Below are positions 45,715 to 56,887 of a DNA stretch of 64,000 nt, one piece after another. How positions within the stretch are numbered: position 1 is the stretch's first letter; each line of letters starts with the position of its first letter. The DNA is taken from positions 24,135 through 88,134 of the forward strand of contig VXIS01000204.1 of NCBI GenBank assembly GCA_008704415.1, given 5' to 3'. This stretch comes from Sphaerosporella brunnea (Eukaryota > Ascomycota > Pezizomycetes > Pezizales > Pyronemataceae). A program made the position numbers and the translations under genes. Under the pieces are notes generated by a model. That model had not been told where the DNA came from and did no database searches. It saw only the letters and a program-made list of their open reading frames with translations.

Positions 45715-46030
45715 GTAGTGAGGGTCGGAAACTGACGGGAGGGTGCCTAAGGTCCTTGTGTACGCGAGGGTGATAGACAGGTGACAGGGACTGGAGCCAG
45801 GACTAGATCGAAGAAGCACAGGGGAGGGAGCGAAGCACGGGGTGAAACAGATGGATTTGGATCGAAACACGAATGTGCAGAGACGAGGAAAGGAACGTGA
45901 AGCCAAACAACAAAGCGGAGGCAAAGTGCCTTTAAATATTGAAATCCTAGCGCACAGCGGCTCGTCCTCATTGCTACTGGCGGAGCCTAATCGAACCAAA
46001 AAGAAACCCATAGAAACCGAAACAAGAATG
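45715..46030 (-). repeat. Solo LTR-like segment, gypsy family (copy C)
   Basis: On the minus strand it has the TATTTAAAGG TATA-like box, a CTTTGTTG tract and CCCGTGCTTCGCTCCCTC, aligning with copy A and, less well, with the gypsy 3' LTR (copy B). No gypsy coding sequence adjoins it. Confidence 0.5.
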
Positions 46031-46480
46031 CATGATGTATGTTGGTCCAGAGCGAGGGGTGATCGTCGCGTCTGTGATCTCCACGTTCTGGTCCGCTGCG
46101 TTCTGCTCCTCTTCAGAGTCCTTCTCATCCTCCACCTCGTCCACCTTCGACTCAGACTCCACCTCCGCCGCCTGGTCGTCATTGTCGGCATCATCGCCAA
46201 GCGCCTTCCTGGCCGCGTCCGCCTGCGCCTCCGACGGCGACCACCCAGCGCATTCCCGATGGAATGCAACTCGGCAGTGCCTACCAGCGCATCCAAGAGA
46301 CATCCAATTGTCATAATATCTTATCGCCTTAATGGTCTGTACCGATGACGGCGGCCCAGGTAGCTGTGGTTATCCTTGCACGATGTTAGCAACAGTTCAG
46401 TCCGATCAAGTCTGTAATCAAACATACCGTCCTCAGGTGTCTTTCCGCATACCCTACACGCCGCCTGCTTTGGGCTCAGC
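45974..46480 (-). pseudogene. Zinc-finger-like, acidic-tailed open frames of unknown family
   Basis: Two neighbouring minus-strand frames have protein-like features. The upstream one (46692-46321) contains CRVCGKTPEDG. The downstream one (46303-45974) begins with CAGRHCRVAFHRECAGW, a Cys/His pattern like the end of a PHD-type finger, and continues into an acidic run (DDADNDDQAAEVESESKVDE). Joined, they could make one zinc finger split by an intron or frameshift. The end overlaps the edge of the solo LTR. I cannot name a family, so function is unassigned. Confidence 0.3.
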
Positions 46481-46699
46481 TCATATGGCCGTGCACCGGC
46501 ACGCGTTTGACCTTGGTAGAGGCAGAGGTCGCCGTGCTTTGAAAGCGGCATGTTTGTTGTGCGAGTTGTTGTTAGTGGCTGGGTGTAGCGGCTTGAGGGT
46601 GTGGACGCGCCGCCATAGTGATAACCGAGGCGGCGCGTCTTGCCATCTCTCAGCGCGTTCCCCCATCGCAGGTTGACAATAAGTTGCATCACCGAAAAT

Positions 46700-49650
46700 C
46701 ACTCTGTACTCATTCGCAAACCATGGCGCTGCGCGTCTGGAGGGTTCCAAACGCTGGCGATAATAACGAGTAGTACCAATTTGTGGGTGCCGCAATGGGC
46801 CGCCCGGAACAAAGACGTCACGAATAGAGAGTGTTGCGCTTCCTTCGTTAATGTTTGTACTTTATACTCCATTCCGCAGTCAGCGAGCACCGCGGATGCT
46901 GACGGCCGTCTCCACTGATCTGCCCACGCCGTGGATATAGCGGTTGGTGCCTAGTCCTACAGCGCGCTGTCGGTCGTGCACGCTGTGGCTCTAGGTCGTA
47001 GATGCCAAACGCGCACAATCTCACTCCATACGGAACGACCGCAGAGGATGTCCTGTGCGTCTGGGCTTGTGCAGGCACGGTGGTGCTACCTATCCCCTGC
47101 CTTGCATCACACGTCCACCCAAGGTTTCGTATACGCAGTCTGGTTCACCTCGCCGCCAGTCGAAGCCAACCCTCGTCACATTTCAGGCGTATCATTTCCG
47201 ATTTTGCGGCACCACCACCACTGCGTCGTGGGGCGGTAGTTTCAAACAGCGTGGAGACGAAGCTGCCGGGTGACGGGACCGGCGTTAACGGTGGTAGAGG
47301 TACATTTCCTTCGACGTGGGCTGACACAGTAGCAATGAGATCCGATCCAATTCAAACCCCATTCTTCCATATGTCAATCCAGCAGTGGAAAACTACAGCT
47401 GCCAGGGCGCAGGCGAATTCCGTGATGTGACAATTGCGGCTCGAAGGCGGATATATCAAGCACCCGCACGGGCTCAGTGCCGGAAAACGGCAACGGCCTC
47501 CGACCGGCCGTATGACCGTGGACCCGTGAGCTCTCCAGGGAGACGCGATACAAAGAGTCGCCCGGAGATCCTTGAAATCCCAACGCAGCGAACGCCAATA
47601 TACCTGGGATTTTAGGGGTCTGGAGACCCCCCAGCAGCTCGAAGCCGCGCTGCTGCGGGCCCCGCAATCCATCTGGAGCCTGAAGACTACCGCGGCAGTC
47701 CTGCGACACCCAGGAAAACACCAGCGCGCAGTACGCCCGAATACCGTACACCGTGTCAGGTTTCCTGTATGACCGCGCTGACGAGGCAGCAACCCTGTAG
47801 GGGCTCGGCTTCTACCACACCCAGCAATTTTCCGGTTGCAGTGATGCTGAGGTGAATATGAACTTACACCGGCGTTATGGTCTACCTATGCGAAGCATTT
47901 GATGTTCAAACAGACTAAGATTCAACAGTTCATAATCAACACTTATCCACAAGTTTAACGTTGAACAAGTATCCACCCAATCGTTCTACGTCAAACCAAG
48001 ATCCACGCATCCCATGTCCTACCCACGCGGTTGCTGTTCTTGTCATAATTTTCGCTAACCTGGCTCTATAATCTCAAATCAAGTGCGTCACCGCTGGCGA
48101 TTGTACTACTGTCAACGCCCGCCACAGTGTAGGCGGATTCAATCGAGAATGGACGACAAAGCACCCGGTCACCGGCAGACTCAACTGTTTTTGCCACACG
48201 CCCGTAAGAATGTCAGCGGCATAGCCACTGCTCTCCATGCATGGGCATCCATCAGTCATGCATAAGCCCCGAGATAAGGTTGTGCACCTCGGCCCTGCCG
48301 GCCAGTCAGATCACTATTCAGTAGAATAATTTCTTTCGTCTGGGCGCCAGGACTATCACCCGGTGCCTGCAGACCTTGTCAACTCCCACACTGGGCGTCA
48401 CCAAACATCATGCAGTGTGCATTGGAATGCAAAGGTTGGACCCGCTGAAGCACAGCACTCCCCATACCGGTTTGCTGACGGCAGATTGTTCGGCTCAATG
48501 CCTGATTCATCCCTATGCGGTGTCACGATCGGTGACCGATTGAAATCGCGAGACATCCAATGGAATGCGAATTGAGGACCCGAATTCGTTGTTGTCAGCT
48601 CGTGGGTTACATTCGTTTGTGTAAGAACTTGAGGTAGATCCTGATCGCAATCGTGAGTGGAACGCCCAGGGGTGAGGGATTGGATGATATAATTATCACT
48701 CGGTACTGAGCTGTGGGACCATCATTTCACGTCCTGCATTCCCTGGTGCGTGTAATGACTGGGATGAGTGTTAGACGAGCGCGGGGAGGTGTGACGCAGT
48801 ATCCCCGTTTGTGTTGTGGTCATTGTCCGGAGTGAATGACATGCAGACTTTGGGCACGACCCCCATCATCCACGGCGAACGTTACACATTGAACATCGTG
48901 AACAAAGGGACCCGACCATCGACCCAAGTCGGAAGGTAACAAATAATGCAAAGCAACCTGAATGACGGGAACTGCGACATCCCGACAGTACAAACCAAAG
49001 CCGAGCGAACCTTTGAAAGCCGTGGAGCCGAGCCATGATGGGGGTGCAAAGCACCGAGCCTCTGTGCTTGATTCACGTCAGTTGTCGCATCTGGCGGCCG
49101 TGGGAATCACCGTGCAACTGTCGCTGTTGCTGGCATCGAGAATTCTTCGTGCTACCTGCGCTCGTTCTTGTTCGCGTTCTTGCAGGTCCTGTCTGAGCTG
49201 CACTGCAGCGGGCGTCTACGTTGATACGACACCGGGCCCCGCTGGTGTCGTTTTCGACCTGTTGGTCACCGTTGTTTCTGCATCAAGAAGTGGTCAATGC
49301 ACTGATGTTTCCTAAGACAAAACATGTCACCGGAACGTCGAAAGCCACGCTTCTATTGCTCCGAAACCTGTACTATTACTACCATTTCACAGCACCGGAG
49401 ACTGGGTCGACTGCCAGTAGGCCTGGGGCAGCTGTCCTTTTGGCTCACCCCCGAAGATCAGCTTCAAAATTCGCGTCGCAAAGGAGTTTCAACAACGACT
49501 ATACGGTGTGCTGTCCGCCAGGGAGAATCTCAAGCTGCTCGGATGTATTGGTTGCGGCCGCAGGCCCTTGCAATAGAGAGCGGAATCCAGAGGTGCTCAG
49601 TGTTCCTTGGAGTCCAGTCCGACCAGTTCTGAGCGAGGACCAAACCTGGA
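46700..49650. other. No gene recognised
   Basis: About 3 kb of overlapping short frames. None has a domain; the mutually overlapping frames at 47352-47792 look like chance. Confidence 0.4.
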
Positions 49651-49990
49651 CTACATCATGGAATCAAAATACGAGAGATTGCTCCGGGACCAGCAGTGTT
49701 TGGAGGGGCTGTCGACTGGAGACTTCCAGCGGAGTAATGTATCACATAAGGATTTTATGTACAAACCGCCCGCGCCGTCCAAACCCATATACTGAATCCC
49801 GGCCATATAGTTGATATAACCTCCGCGCGCTGCAAAACTCCTGCATGCCTCACGCTCAGGCAATTCAATCGTTCCCCGATGAGGTTGCTGGATACAGAAC
49901 GCATTTCGCATCTCCTGGAGCTGTGCAATGTCATCATTGCTCTCCTTTATGAGCCCATCCCGGTGCCAACCTTTCAGTAAGTGGGGAAGC
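49651..49990 (-). CDS. Unknown open frame downstream of the F-box gene
   Basis: The last part of a minus-strand frame (longest reading from 50352) has protein-like composition: KESNDDIAQLQEMRNAFCIQ, then PEREACRSFAARGGYINYMA and GLDGAGGLYIKSL. Its upstream part overlaps the end of the F-box gene in another frame, so the real start is probably internal or in a spliced exon. I recognise no family. It may be a small separate gene or an extra 3' exon of the F-box gene. Confidence 0.3.
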
Positions 49991-50305
49991 AAAGTGATGA
50001 GGAACGGGGAAGAAAGCAGGGCGCCGAGCGGTGGATGACATGGAAGAAGGTAGGCGTCCAAGGCGCGCGCAAATGGGACCAAGGCAGGCCGCCGAAGGGC
50101 GGGAAGGCAGCGGGTCGGGGAGGCGAGTTGATAGCGGGCAGCGCATCGAAAAAGAAGCAAACTGGCAGTGGTTCTTACACAGGCTGTTATGTAGCCTAAC
50201 CGTGTTCGCAAGCTCCTCTCTTTACCGACCTTGATGATTTCGTTTGTTGTGTATATGTAGCGCCACAGGAGGTGCCGGCAAACATCATTGTTGAGTCTCA
50301 TCAGA

Positions 50306-51413
50306 CTACACCACAGGCAGAAAGAACCCCAGCCGCTCCAAGCGACTATCATCCCAAATCGCCAACGAATATCTCACCTCCTCTTCATGAAATTCTACTC
50401 CCATTAGGGCCTTGACGCGCCCCGCAGTGTCATGCAAACATTGGTCATACTCATTTGAGGACATGTCCCTGCGCTTGCAAATACAGCGCGGCGGGAAGGC
50501 GGTGGGATTGTGTATGCGGTTTATGCGGTCCGCGGCGAAGAGGGCTGTCCAGGTTTGGTAGCACCTGAATTGCGTGCGGTCGTATCTTTCGAAGATGCTT
50601 GTTGTCGTTTGGCGTGAGAACAGCAGTGAGTGCAGCGTTGATAGGTCCAAGAGGACGAGGCAGGATACCATCAGTGGGTTGGCCGTGTCTTCTGTAGTTC
50701 TAATCGTTAGTACTGCTGCAACTGCCGGGGGCGAGGGACGTGCCGCGATGGCTCAAGAAACAACTGCGGATGTATGGCGTGCTGTAGTATCTCAATGAAC
50801 CTCTGGGGATGTCTTTATCCGTCCACAAGCTTCCGTGCAAGAAACACAAGCGACCCAGCTTTTTGTGGATGTACCAGCAGATCACTGCGAGTTCACCGAC
50901 TTCCCAGAGACCGTAGCGCAACATGTACGTTTTGGCGAGAGACAAAGTTTCCCTGACGGACGACCATCTGCTGCCGGAGGTCGCCATGGCACGCGATACT
51001 ACCCAGAACCGATAGAATGCGCGCTGGATCCTGAGACGTTCTGGCGGCGAAGGAAGACTGCTATCCTCCGTGGACAGCTGCGGCAGAATGTCCTCGCAAA
51101 ACCGGCGACACCAGGAACTGACCAATCCTTGGTTGACACATAGCATATCGAGGACCTTGCCACGAACGTCGCTCGACCGGTCCCGCAGTGCGGCGACGCA
51201 GTCCTGCTGCAGTAGGTAATCGATTTCGACGCTGATGGATGCTAACGGGATCTCCGCGTCCAAAACGCGTTCCATCACATCATGCCGTGCGATGGCGAAA
51301 GCTTCGTAGATGGCGCGTGAGGTGAATATTGCTGCCGCAAGTGAGCGTAGATCGGGTAGCTTGCCGAGGATTTCGATGCGGAGCTCGGGAGGGAGGCCGC
51401 ATAGTATTGCCAT
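50306..51413 (-). CDS. F-box-like protein, 332 aa, one intron
   Basis: Exon 1 runs 51413-50801 and exon 2 50691-50306. The intron (50800-50692, 109 nt) starts GTTCAT, contains a perfect TACTAAC branch point and ends CTACAG. Exon phases join (G|AA Glu) into 999 nt. The N-terminus, LPPELRIEILGKLPDLRSLA...FTSRAIYEAF, matches the F-box helix pattern seen at the start of many fungal F-box proteins. The rest is helical with no repeat domain (no LRR or WD40 visible); the end reads SRLERLGFFLPVV. F-box proteins bind Skp1 and recruit substrates to SCF ubiquitin ligases; the substrate is unknown here. The weak donor GTTCAT is the main doubt about the intron, but phase and branch point support it. No in-frame stops; it appears intact. 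Confidence 0.75.
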
Positions 51414-52164
51414 GGTGTGAGAGGGTTGGTTGACTGGAAGAATTGCAGAGAATGGGGCTGTTTTATCTCTGTCAACGGCGACACGTGGATTGAAGGTCCC
51501 ACATTCCCATCCATGTCTAACCCTAACCCTATCTTTCTCTGAGTGACACGCTGTAGGTAAGGGCTATCATACCTTTACCAGTCGGATACAGCGATCGCCA
51601 AACCCTCGTGGTGATGAAGTGAGCGGGTGGCAATAACGCTCGTTGATTCCTGCTCTGTCCCGTGACGATGCGACTCTGCCGCCGGATTTCAACCACCAGG
51701 GGCCGTTCCACGCTGTCCAAGTACCAAGTCGGTGTCCCACTCCCTATTTGCACCAGCCTGTCGTATTACATTCTGAGCGATTGCACTAGGAACAACGGGG
51801 CAACCACATTGGAATCATCGCCATGGCGCGACGGCAGGTGCGTTGAAGAACCGGCCTGCCAGTTCTACGGAATTCTGTCAAGGCGTATACATTATTTCAA
51901 AACCTAGTTAGCGCAAACTATGGCTCACCGAACCTGACTGACTGTGACTGCACGCTTTGCTATTTCTTCCAAGCCCATAGTGACAGACGTCGGATGTTCT
52001 CCCTACAGTCGGTCTAGTACATGATGCAATGACGATGTACCCGCAGCCAGCACCTCTGCACAGGGTCCATCCTTCCTACACCCCACTCGCTTCGTGCTTA
52101 CCAGTGCCAAACAGCAACGTGGTGCTCTCTGATTGGTCTATACTGACCATCACGAAACCAACGT
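51414..52164. other. F-box gene upstream region, no other gene
   Basis: Contains CTAACCCTAACCCT at 51516-51529, two telomere-like units that are too short to call a telomeric tract. No other feature. Confidence 0.45.
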
Positions 52165-52179
52165 TTGCCTCACTTTTCA

Positions 52180-53014
52180 GTTGAAATGGCCCGAAGGACC
52201 CGGCGCCACTCGCCGGCCTTGAAAGAGGAGAGACTGCAATGCTGTTCGAGGTCCTCGATGAGTGCAAAGCTATGCTGGACGCCAAGCAGTCGCAAGACAC
52301 ATAGATGCAGGACACCTCCCGCAAGGCCATTTCTGCTACCTCTACTGTCCCTCCCCGTGCTATCCCTCTCGCGGCTTTTGCAAACATGGTCGAGGAACTT
52401 CTAGGGCGGCATCTCGTCGCCCGGAAGGACGGATCCGACACCAGTTTGCCCGATTTGGTCAAAGTCGTACTCAAGCTTCAGGAAACGATTGAAGAGCGAT
52501 CGGTCCAAAACAGAACACTCCAATCCCAGCTGAGCGGGCCTCGGCAGGACGGCTCCGGAGACACGACGGTGTCGCACGCGGCCTCTCAGACACCGCCGGA
52601 AGTCGCGACCAGACCAAAGCACAGGCGCTCCGGGCCGCCTAGCCCAATAGTACAGCATCCGAAATATGCGAGAACAATATCCCCGCACCCTATGTGATGC
52701 AATCGAAACACACGGGTCCAAGCACTGCTTCGGTCTCGATGTGGCCGGACCGGGACACGCAACCCGCACCCGGCAACCAAGAGGCTCAGGCCGCTCCCAG
52801 TGGGGGGACGGAGGCCGAAGGAGGTTGCAAGAAGGTTGAAAGAAAGAAACGTAAACTACTCTCGGCCTGCTCAACGAAGGAGACAAACGGGGTGAGCCGC
52901 GCCTTCCTGCGCCCAAGTCGCTCGAGGCGGTGGTTGAAGCATCAACGTCTTCATTGGCGCAGCCGCTGACACCAATCCGCACTGGCTACTCAAACCCAGT
53001 GGGGGGGGGGGGGG
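52180..53014 (+). pseudogene. Decayed coiled-coil/low-complexity open frame, possibly LINE ORF1
   Basis: One plus-strand frame reads ERGETAMLFEVLDECKAMLD, a stop (TAG at 52303), then an uninterrupted 130-codon stretch with heptad-like VEELLGRHLVARKDG and VVLKLQETIEERSVQNRTLQ. It ends at 52697 and continues in another frame with KKVERKKRKLL. A coiled coil followed by a basic tail would suit a LINE ORF1-type RNA-binding protein, and a LINE 3' end lies just downstream beyond a hAT insertion. This identification is only a suggestion. A 14-G run at 53001-53014 follows. Confidence 0.35.
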
Positions 53015-53093
53015 AATAGGAACGATGAGCAGCGCAAGGGGAAGGAGAAGGTGAGGGCGAGGGAGCTGCGGGCACCGGACGTGCGGGACTGAG

Positions 53094-53588
53094 CAGGGCT
53101 GTCAATAGTCCGGCCGGCCGCCCGGTCAAATGGGGCCCCAAGGAGTGGGTCATGTCGGGCCGGTGTGGTGGCAAGCCCAACAGGCTCGGGCTGGCATCAG
53201 AAAAACCTGGATATCTGATAGGTGCCTGCCGGTGCCCGGTAGGAAAGAATTAAGGTCGGGTCGGCCATCGTGCCGAACGCGGGGCGTATGCTGAGAGACT
53301 TGGAACAGCGGGGTGCGGAGATGGAGGGGTATCTGGAGGTCCTTCAGGTTGTTCAATCTGTATCTCACGTTCATGTTCTTTCCTTGATGTATGTGTAAGC
53401 AACAAACTACAGATGCCTGGCGGGCCCGCCGGGCGCCGGGTACTTCTGGGCCTGCCGGGTGCCCGTAGGCGTCAGGGTCTCGATCCAAAAAGCCTGGTCC
53501 AAACGGGCCGTGATTTCGGAAGCCCGTTTCAATCGGTACGGTTCCGGCCGTGCTCAAAGGCGGACTGGCCGGACTTTTGACAGCCCTG
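53094..53588 (+). mobile_element. Non-autonomous hAT element 4 (495 bp), near-perfect 8-bp target duplication
   Basis: Ends are CAGGGCTGTCAATAGTCCGG and CCGGACTTTTGACAGCCCTG. The flanks are GGACTGAG (53086-53093) and GGGCTGAG (53589-53596), differing at one base. No transposase sequence remains; it is the shortest member. It borders the 3' untranslated region of LINE copy 5. Confidence 0.88.
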
Positions 53589-53745
53589 GGGCTGAGAGGG
53601 GGTGAATCACATTCCTTTCTGTATGCTTTTTGCGATTTCCTTGACTTTGTTCCCTTCCGAGGAGCAGGCCCCACAGTAGCCATGATTCAGTTTGACCTAT
53701 ACGTCATGGCCGCACGCGGCCAAATATGATTGAAGCAAAACCAAA
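53589..53745 (+). mobile_element. LINE copy 5, 3' untranslated end
   Basis: The TTTGCGATTTCCTT...GGCCCC block, a hairpin GGCCGCACGCGGCC (53707-53720) and a GATTGAAGCAAAAC tail correspond to copies 1-4. Only this tail is recognisable, because the hAT insertion lies immediately upstream. Confidence 0.75.
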
Positions 53746-54435
53746 ATCTGCAAATGGTCCAGCTGCGCGTCATTTTGCTTCCACGCATTTGGCCAGCCAA
53801 CCCTGACGCCTTCTACGCCCTGCCCCTGTTCCGTGTGTGTTACTGAAAGCTCTGCAGACAGCACGATATAATCCCAAATTGCCAACAGCCTTTCAATACC
53901 ACCGTGACAATTGGATAGCATCTTTGCTCAATAAAGGGGCAGGGAGAGAGGGGGAGGATGGCTACACGACCGGTAGGGCAGTGGCTGTCCACACCAGCCC
54001 GTGGTGACATTCAACGTGTGGAAATATAGGGGACACGGACAGTACAAAAAACAGCAAACCCTCATTTACGACAGCTTTCACTGGCTAAAACGCCCAACGT
54101 CCACTTCATCTACACGCGGCCAACGGTAAAATCGAGGTGCGCAGCAAGCCACTGCAAGAGTTACCTTTTCCGTGCGTATGTGACTGATAGTGGATTTACC
54201 AGCCCATCAATGTGTCAAAACTGCCGAGGGAAGAACCTACGCAGAAACTGCAGGGTGACAAAAGCAGACTGCGGGGCCGCAGGGAGCAGGCTCGAGGTCA
54301 TCGGAGTCGCGGGTAGGCAGCGCCGGACCCAGCCACGGTCGCCGTGTTGGAGGCAGGCGGTTGAGAGCCGTCGCCGGCTTCGATATTCGATGATCGCGAA
54401 AGAGGCGAACGGGGGTTTGGGAGCGGCATGATGAT
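53746..54435. other. No gene seen
   Basis: Short frames only, between LINE copy 5 and hAT element 5. Confidence 0.45.
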
Positions 54436-55308
54436 CAGGGCTGTCAAAAGTCCGGCCAGTCCGGCTTTGGAGGATGCCTGAACCCGTTTGATTCAAACGG
54501 GCTTTCCAAATTACAGCGCCCTTGGATGGGGCAATTTTGCACGGGACTCAGCTGACCGACGGGCCCGCCAGGCACCTGGACTATCTTTGCTGACACTGAT
54601 ATGAAGAGAAAGAAAACGAAAGCGAAATACAGATCCAACGTGAGGCCCCTACCCAGCAATCTCCGCCGGCCGCTTTTCCAGATCAGTGAGCATATGCTCG
54701 ACCTGATGAATTTGTGACCCCTCTCCATACAGCAGACCTTCCGTAGCCCAGGACTTGAGGCATTGTATGGCTTCAACGGCATCATCGCTCAACAACGCCC
54801 TCTGATCGGTAATAGCGTACCGACCCATGGGAGTCGTTAGGAATGCTCTGATCTAGGATTCACAGGAGCGTGTCACCCGCTGAACACCCGCTGTGCTTCA
54901 GCATTCCACCTCTCTTCCGATCTGAATTTTCTGGGTTAAAGGGCGTGATTTGTGTGCAAAACTTCCGCAGTTCTGCTCTGTTTTCTTCCGCGTCTGCTCC
55001 AAGCTGTAGTTGTTGGTTAAACGAGCGCCGATTCTGCAGCTGATCGACAAGTCAATTGATTGCAATCGATACTCTAGCTCCTGCGGAACAAACACCCAGC
55101 GATCAGCGCTTCTCAGTGGCCCTGAATTCGCCCTGCTGACCGAAGCAATCTTGCACAGGGGCACCCGGCGTCGGCCGGCACCTATCAGATATGCAGACTT
55201 TCTTACAGCGCCCCGGACCTATCAGGCGTTGCGCATTATCAGCCCGACCTGACCCACTCCGTGGGGCCCGGTTTGATCTGGCGGGCGGCTGGACTATTGA
55301 CAGTCCTA
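54436..55308 (-). mobile_element. Non-autonomous hAT element 5 (about 873 bp)
   Basis: The left end CAGGGCTGTCAAAAGTCCGG corresponds to the right ends of elements 3 and 4 in reverse. The right end GGACTATTGACAGTCCTA is degraded in its last bases. The 8-bp flanks (ATGATGAT and ACAACTAT) do not match convincingly, so decay or rearrangement at one end is likely. It carries the best-preserved transposase C-terminus of the family. Confidence 0.75.
54654..54830 (-). pseudogene. hAT transposase C-terminus inside element 5
   Basis: The minus-strand frame reads RYAITDQRALLSDDAVEAIQ, then CLKSWATEGLLYGEGSQIHQ and VEHMLTDLEKRPAEIAG, then a stop. This is the final helix region of the hAT dimerisation domain (the DAxEALQCLKSW pattern of fungal hATs). 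It has no stop or shift over its 59 codons. The rest of the transposase is missing, so the element needs a transposase supplied in trans. Confidence 0.75.
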
Positions 55309-55569
55309 ACAACTATTGTGGCCATCGTTGGTTGAAATGGAGCAGGTGTTTGTATGGCTTGCTTGCTGGTTGATGGAAGACTTGGTGAGGTTTCCGTAGA
55401 AGAAACCATAGCTGGTGGGCTGCCATTACAACAGATGAACATGCCTCACAAGCCAACACTCGGTCCGCCCACATCTATTCCTGTTTCATCGGTGCGTACG
55501 GCTTCTATCAATGATGGCGTGCAACCTCTTTCACAACGGCTAAATCACCTATTGCGACGTACGGGGTGA

Positions 55570-55810
55570 CCAGCAGGGAGGGACTCACGATGACACGGGC
55601 TTATGGTGGCCAATTGGTTGCGGCTGCGCTGCCCATATACCTTCCTGCACCATGCGACGTCGCCAATACGGCGTGTCTAACGCTTCACGTATATAACCTT
55701 CGAAACCTCACCTGATATAACTCGGTGTTCCATCACATCACAGCATGACACTCCTGCAACCACTCGTTCTGACTCGTCCTTATCCATGCCTAGAAAGCCA
55801 GTTTTCAACA
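55570..55810 (-). repeat. Start of a copia LTR (3' LTR of the remnant next door)
   Basis: On the minus strand the LTR begins TGTTGA at 55810, right after the polypurine tract. The far end could not be located; 55570 is a guess from the size of the other copia LTRs. Confidence 0.5.
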
Positions 55811-55822
55811 CACCCCCTCTTT
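55811..55822 (-). repeat. Copia polypurine tract
   Basis: Minus-strand AAAGAGGGGGTG between the pol stop codon (TAG, 55825-55823) and the LTR start TGTTGA. Confidence 0.7.
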
Positions 55823-56400
55823 CTAGTCAGTGTCAAAAGCGTCTCTTCTATCCTTGAAATCTCGTGAAGACCAATATTTTTGGAGAGAGCCGGATGGCGA
55901 GCGACGGGAAGGGCCTGCGGAATTGTCTTCAGAGGTGATATAGTCAAACTTCACGTGCCCTTTCTCCTGCTCGTCTCTCGCATGACGAAACTCGATGTCT
56001 ACATGCTTCGCCTTTGCTTTGAGCACTCCGATGTTGATCATCTTCAGCGCTCATTGCTTGTCGGAGCTTATCGGCACCGTAGAGTGGCTTGATTGCTCGA
56101 TTTCCGCTTGTAGTCGTGGTAGACATAGAGCTTCGCGGGAGGCCTCTGCGCAGGCTATACACTCGGCTTCCAAGGTCGCTAGAGCAACTACGCTGGTATC
56201 CGGCTGCCGGACAATGCGCGAGACGTGTAGTCCGTATGTCAGGGTCCGCTTGAGGCATCGTAAGGCCCGTTTCGCGGCGGTCAGAATACTTGCTTAGCAC
56301 CGTCACGCGGAATGCGATGTCGGGCCTGGTTCCCAATGCGGCATACGTGAGGAATACAATGATCCAGTTGGGCCACACCGGCCTGTCAAAAGGCGTTCTG
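55823..56400 (-). pseudogene. Ty1/copia RT end and RNase H remnant
   Basis: From about 56372 the minus strand reads FLTYAALGTRPDIAFRVTVL, the last reverse-transcriptase/connection motif of copia pol (SxxYxxLGTRPDIAF). RNase H pieces follow in shifted frames. The end (56041-55823) reads KAKHVDIEFRHARDEQEKGH, the classic HIDIRYHxxRE motif, and FDYITSEDN before the stop. Frameshifts and stops are present. RNase H removes RNA during element replication. No gag or integrase is seen upstream, only this 3' part. Confidence 0.85.
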
Positions 56401-56600
56401 GTCTGTCGACACGCATAACCTCGGCAAAAACAAGCAGGTCTTTGCCGCGGCAGGATGAGCGATTTTTCGAGCCGTCCATCGTGGCGGGAACACAATCAGG
56501 CCTATACCATCTTCGCTGATGCGCAGGCCGCAGCGCTGGAGCGATGCAAGGACGACCGCATTGGCCCTGACCCGTGGTTGGCTCGCCGCAATTTTGTGCA

Positions 56601-56887
56601 AGTGGCTCCGTCCGGCAAAAATACCTGCTAGACTGATGGACCCAGGCTTGAACACTGCCAGGTCTTTCGCGCGAAAGGCTGCAGATATGACGGCCAAAGA
56701 CGCAACATCATCTTCTTGTCACAGGCTGCAATTGAGGTGGTTGTCAGTATGTGAGACCGGTGATTACGTAGGCATCGGGTTTGACGTTCTGGTCTGTCGG
56801 GCAAGCCACGCAATTGCACAGCCCCGATCTGGCCGTGTTCAAGCCGGGGTCCGTCGGTCTAACAGGTGTTTTTGCCGGACTGTGCCA
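56601..56887. repeat. Inverted repeat, about 62-bp arms, 160-bp spacer
   Basis: The arm 56601-56664 is the reverse complement of 56826-56887 at roughly 80-85% of positions (shared core GTTTTTGCCGGAC and GTGTTCAAGCC). Because the arms match, open frames on opposite strands share the sequence DLAVFKPGS. It has no clear terminal bases, and I cannot tell whether it is a MITE or an inverted duplication. Confidence 0.65.

Noticed and set aside
45586..46314. 242-codon Arg-rich minus-strand frame.
   Set aside because: Arginine repeats arise from the acidic frame in another register and from LTR sequence; not a protein.
51516..51529. CTAACCCTAACCCT, telomere-like.
   Set aside because: Only two units, upstream of a gene; too short for a telomere or an interstitial tract.
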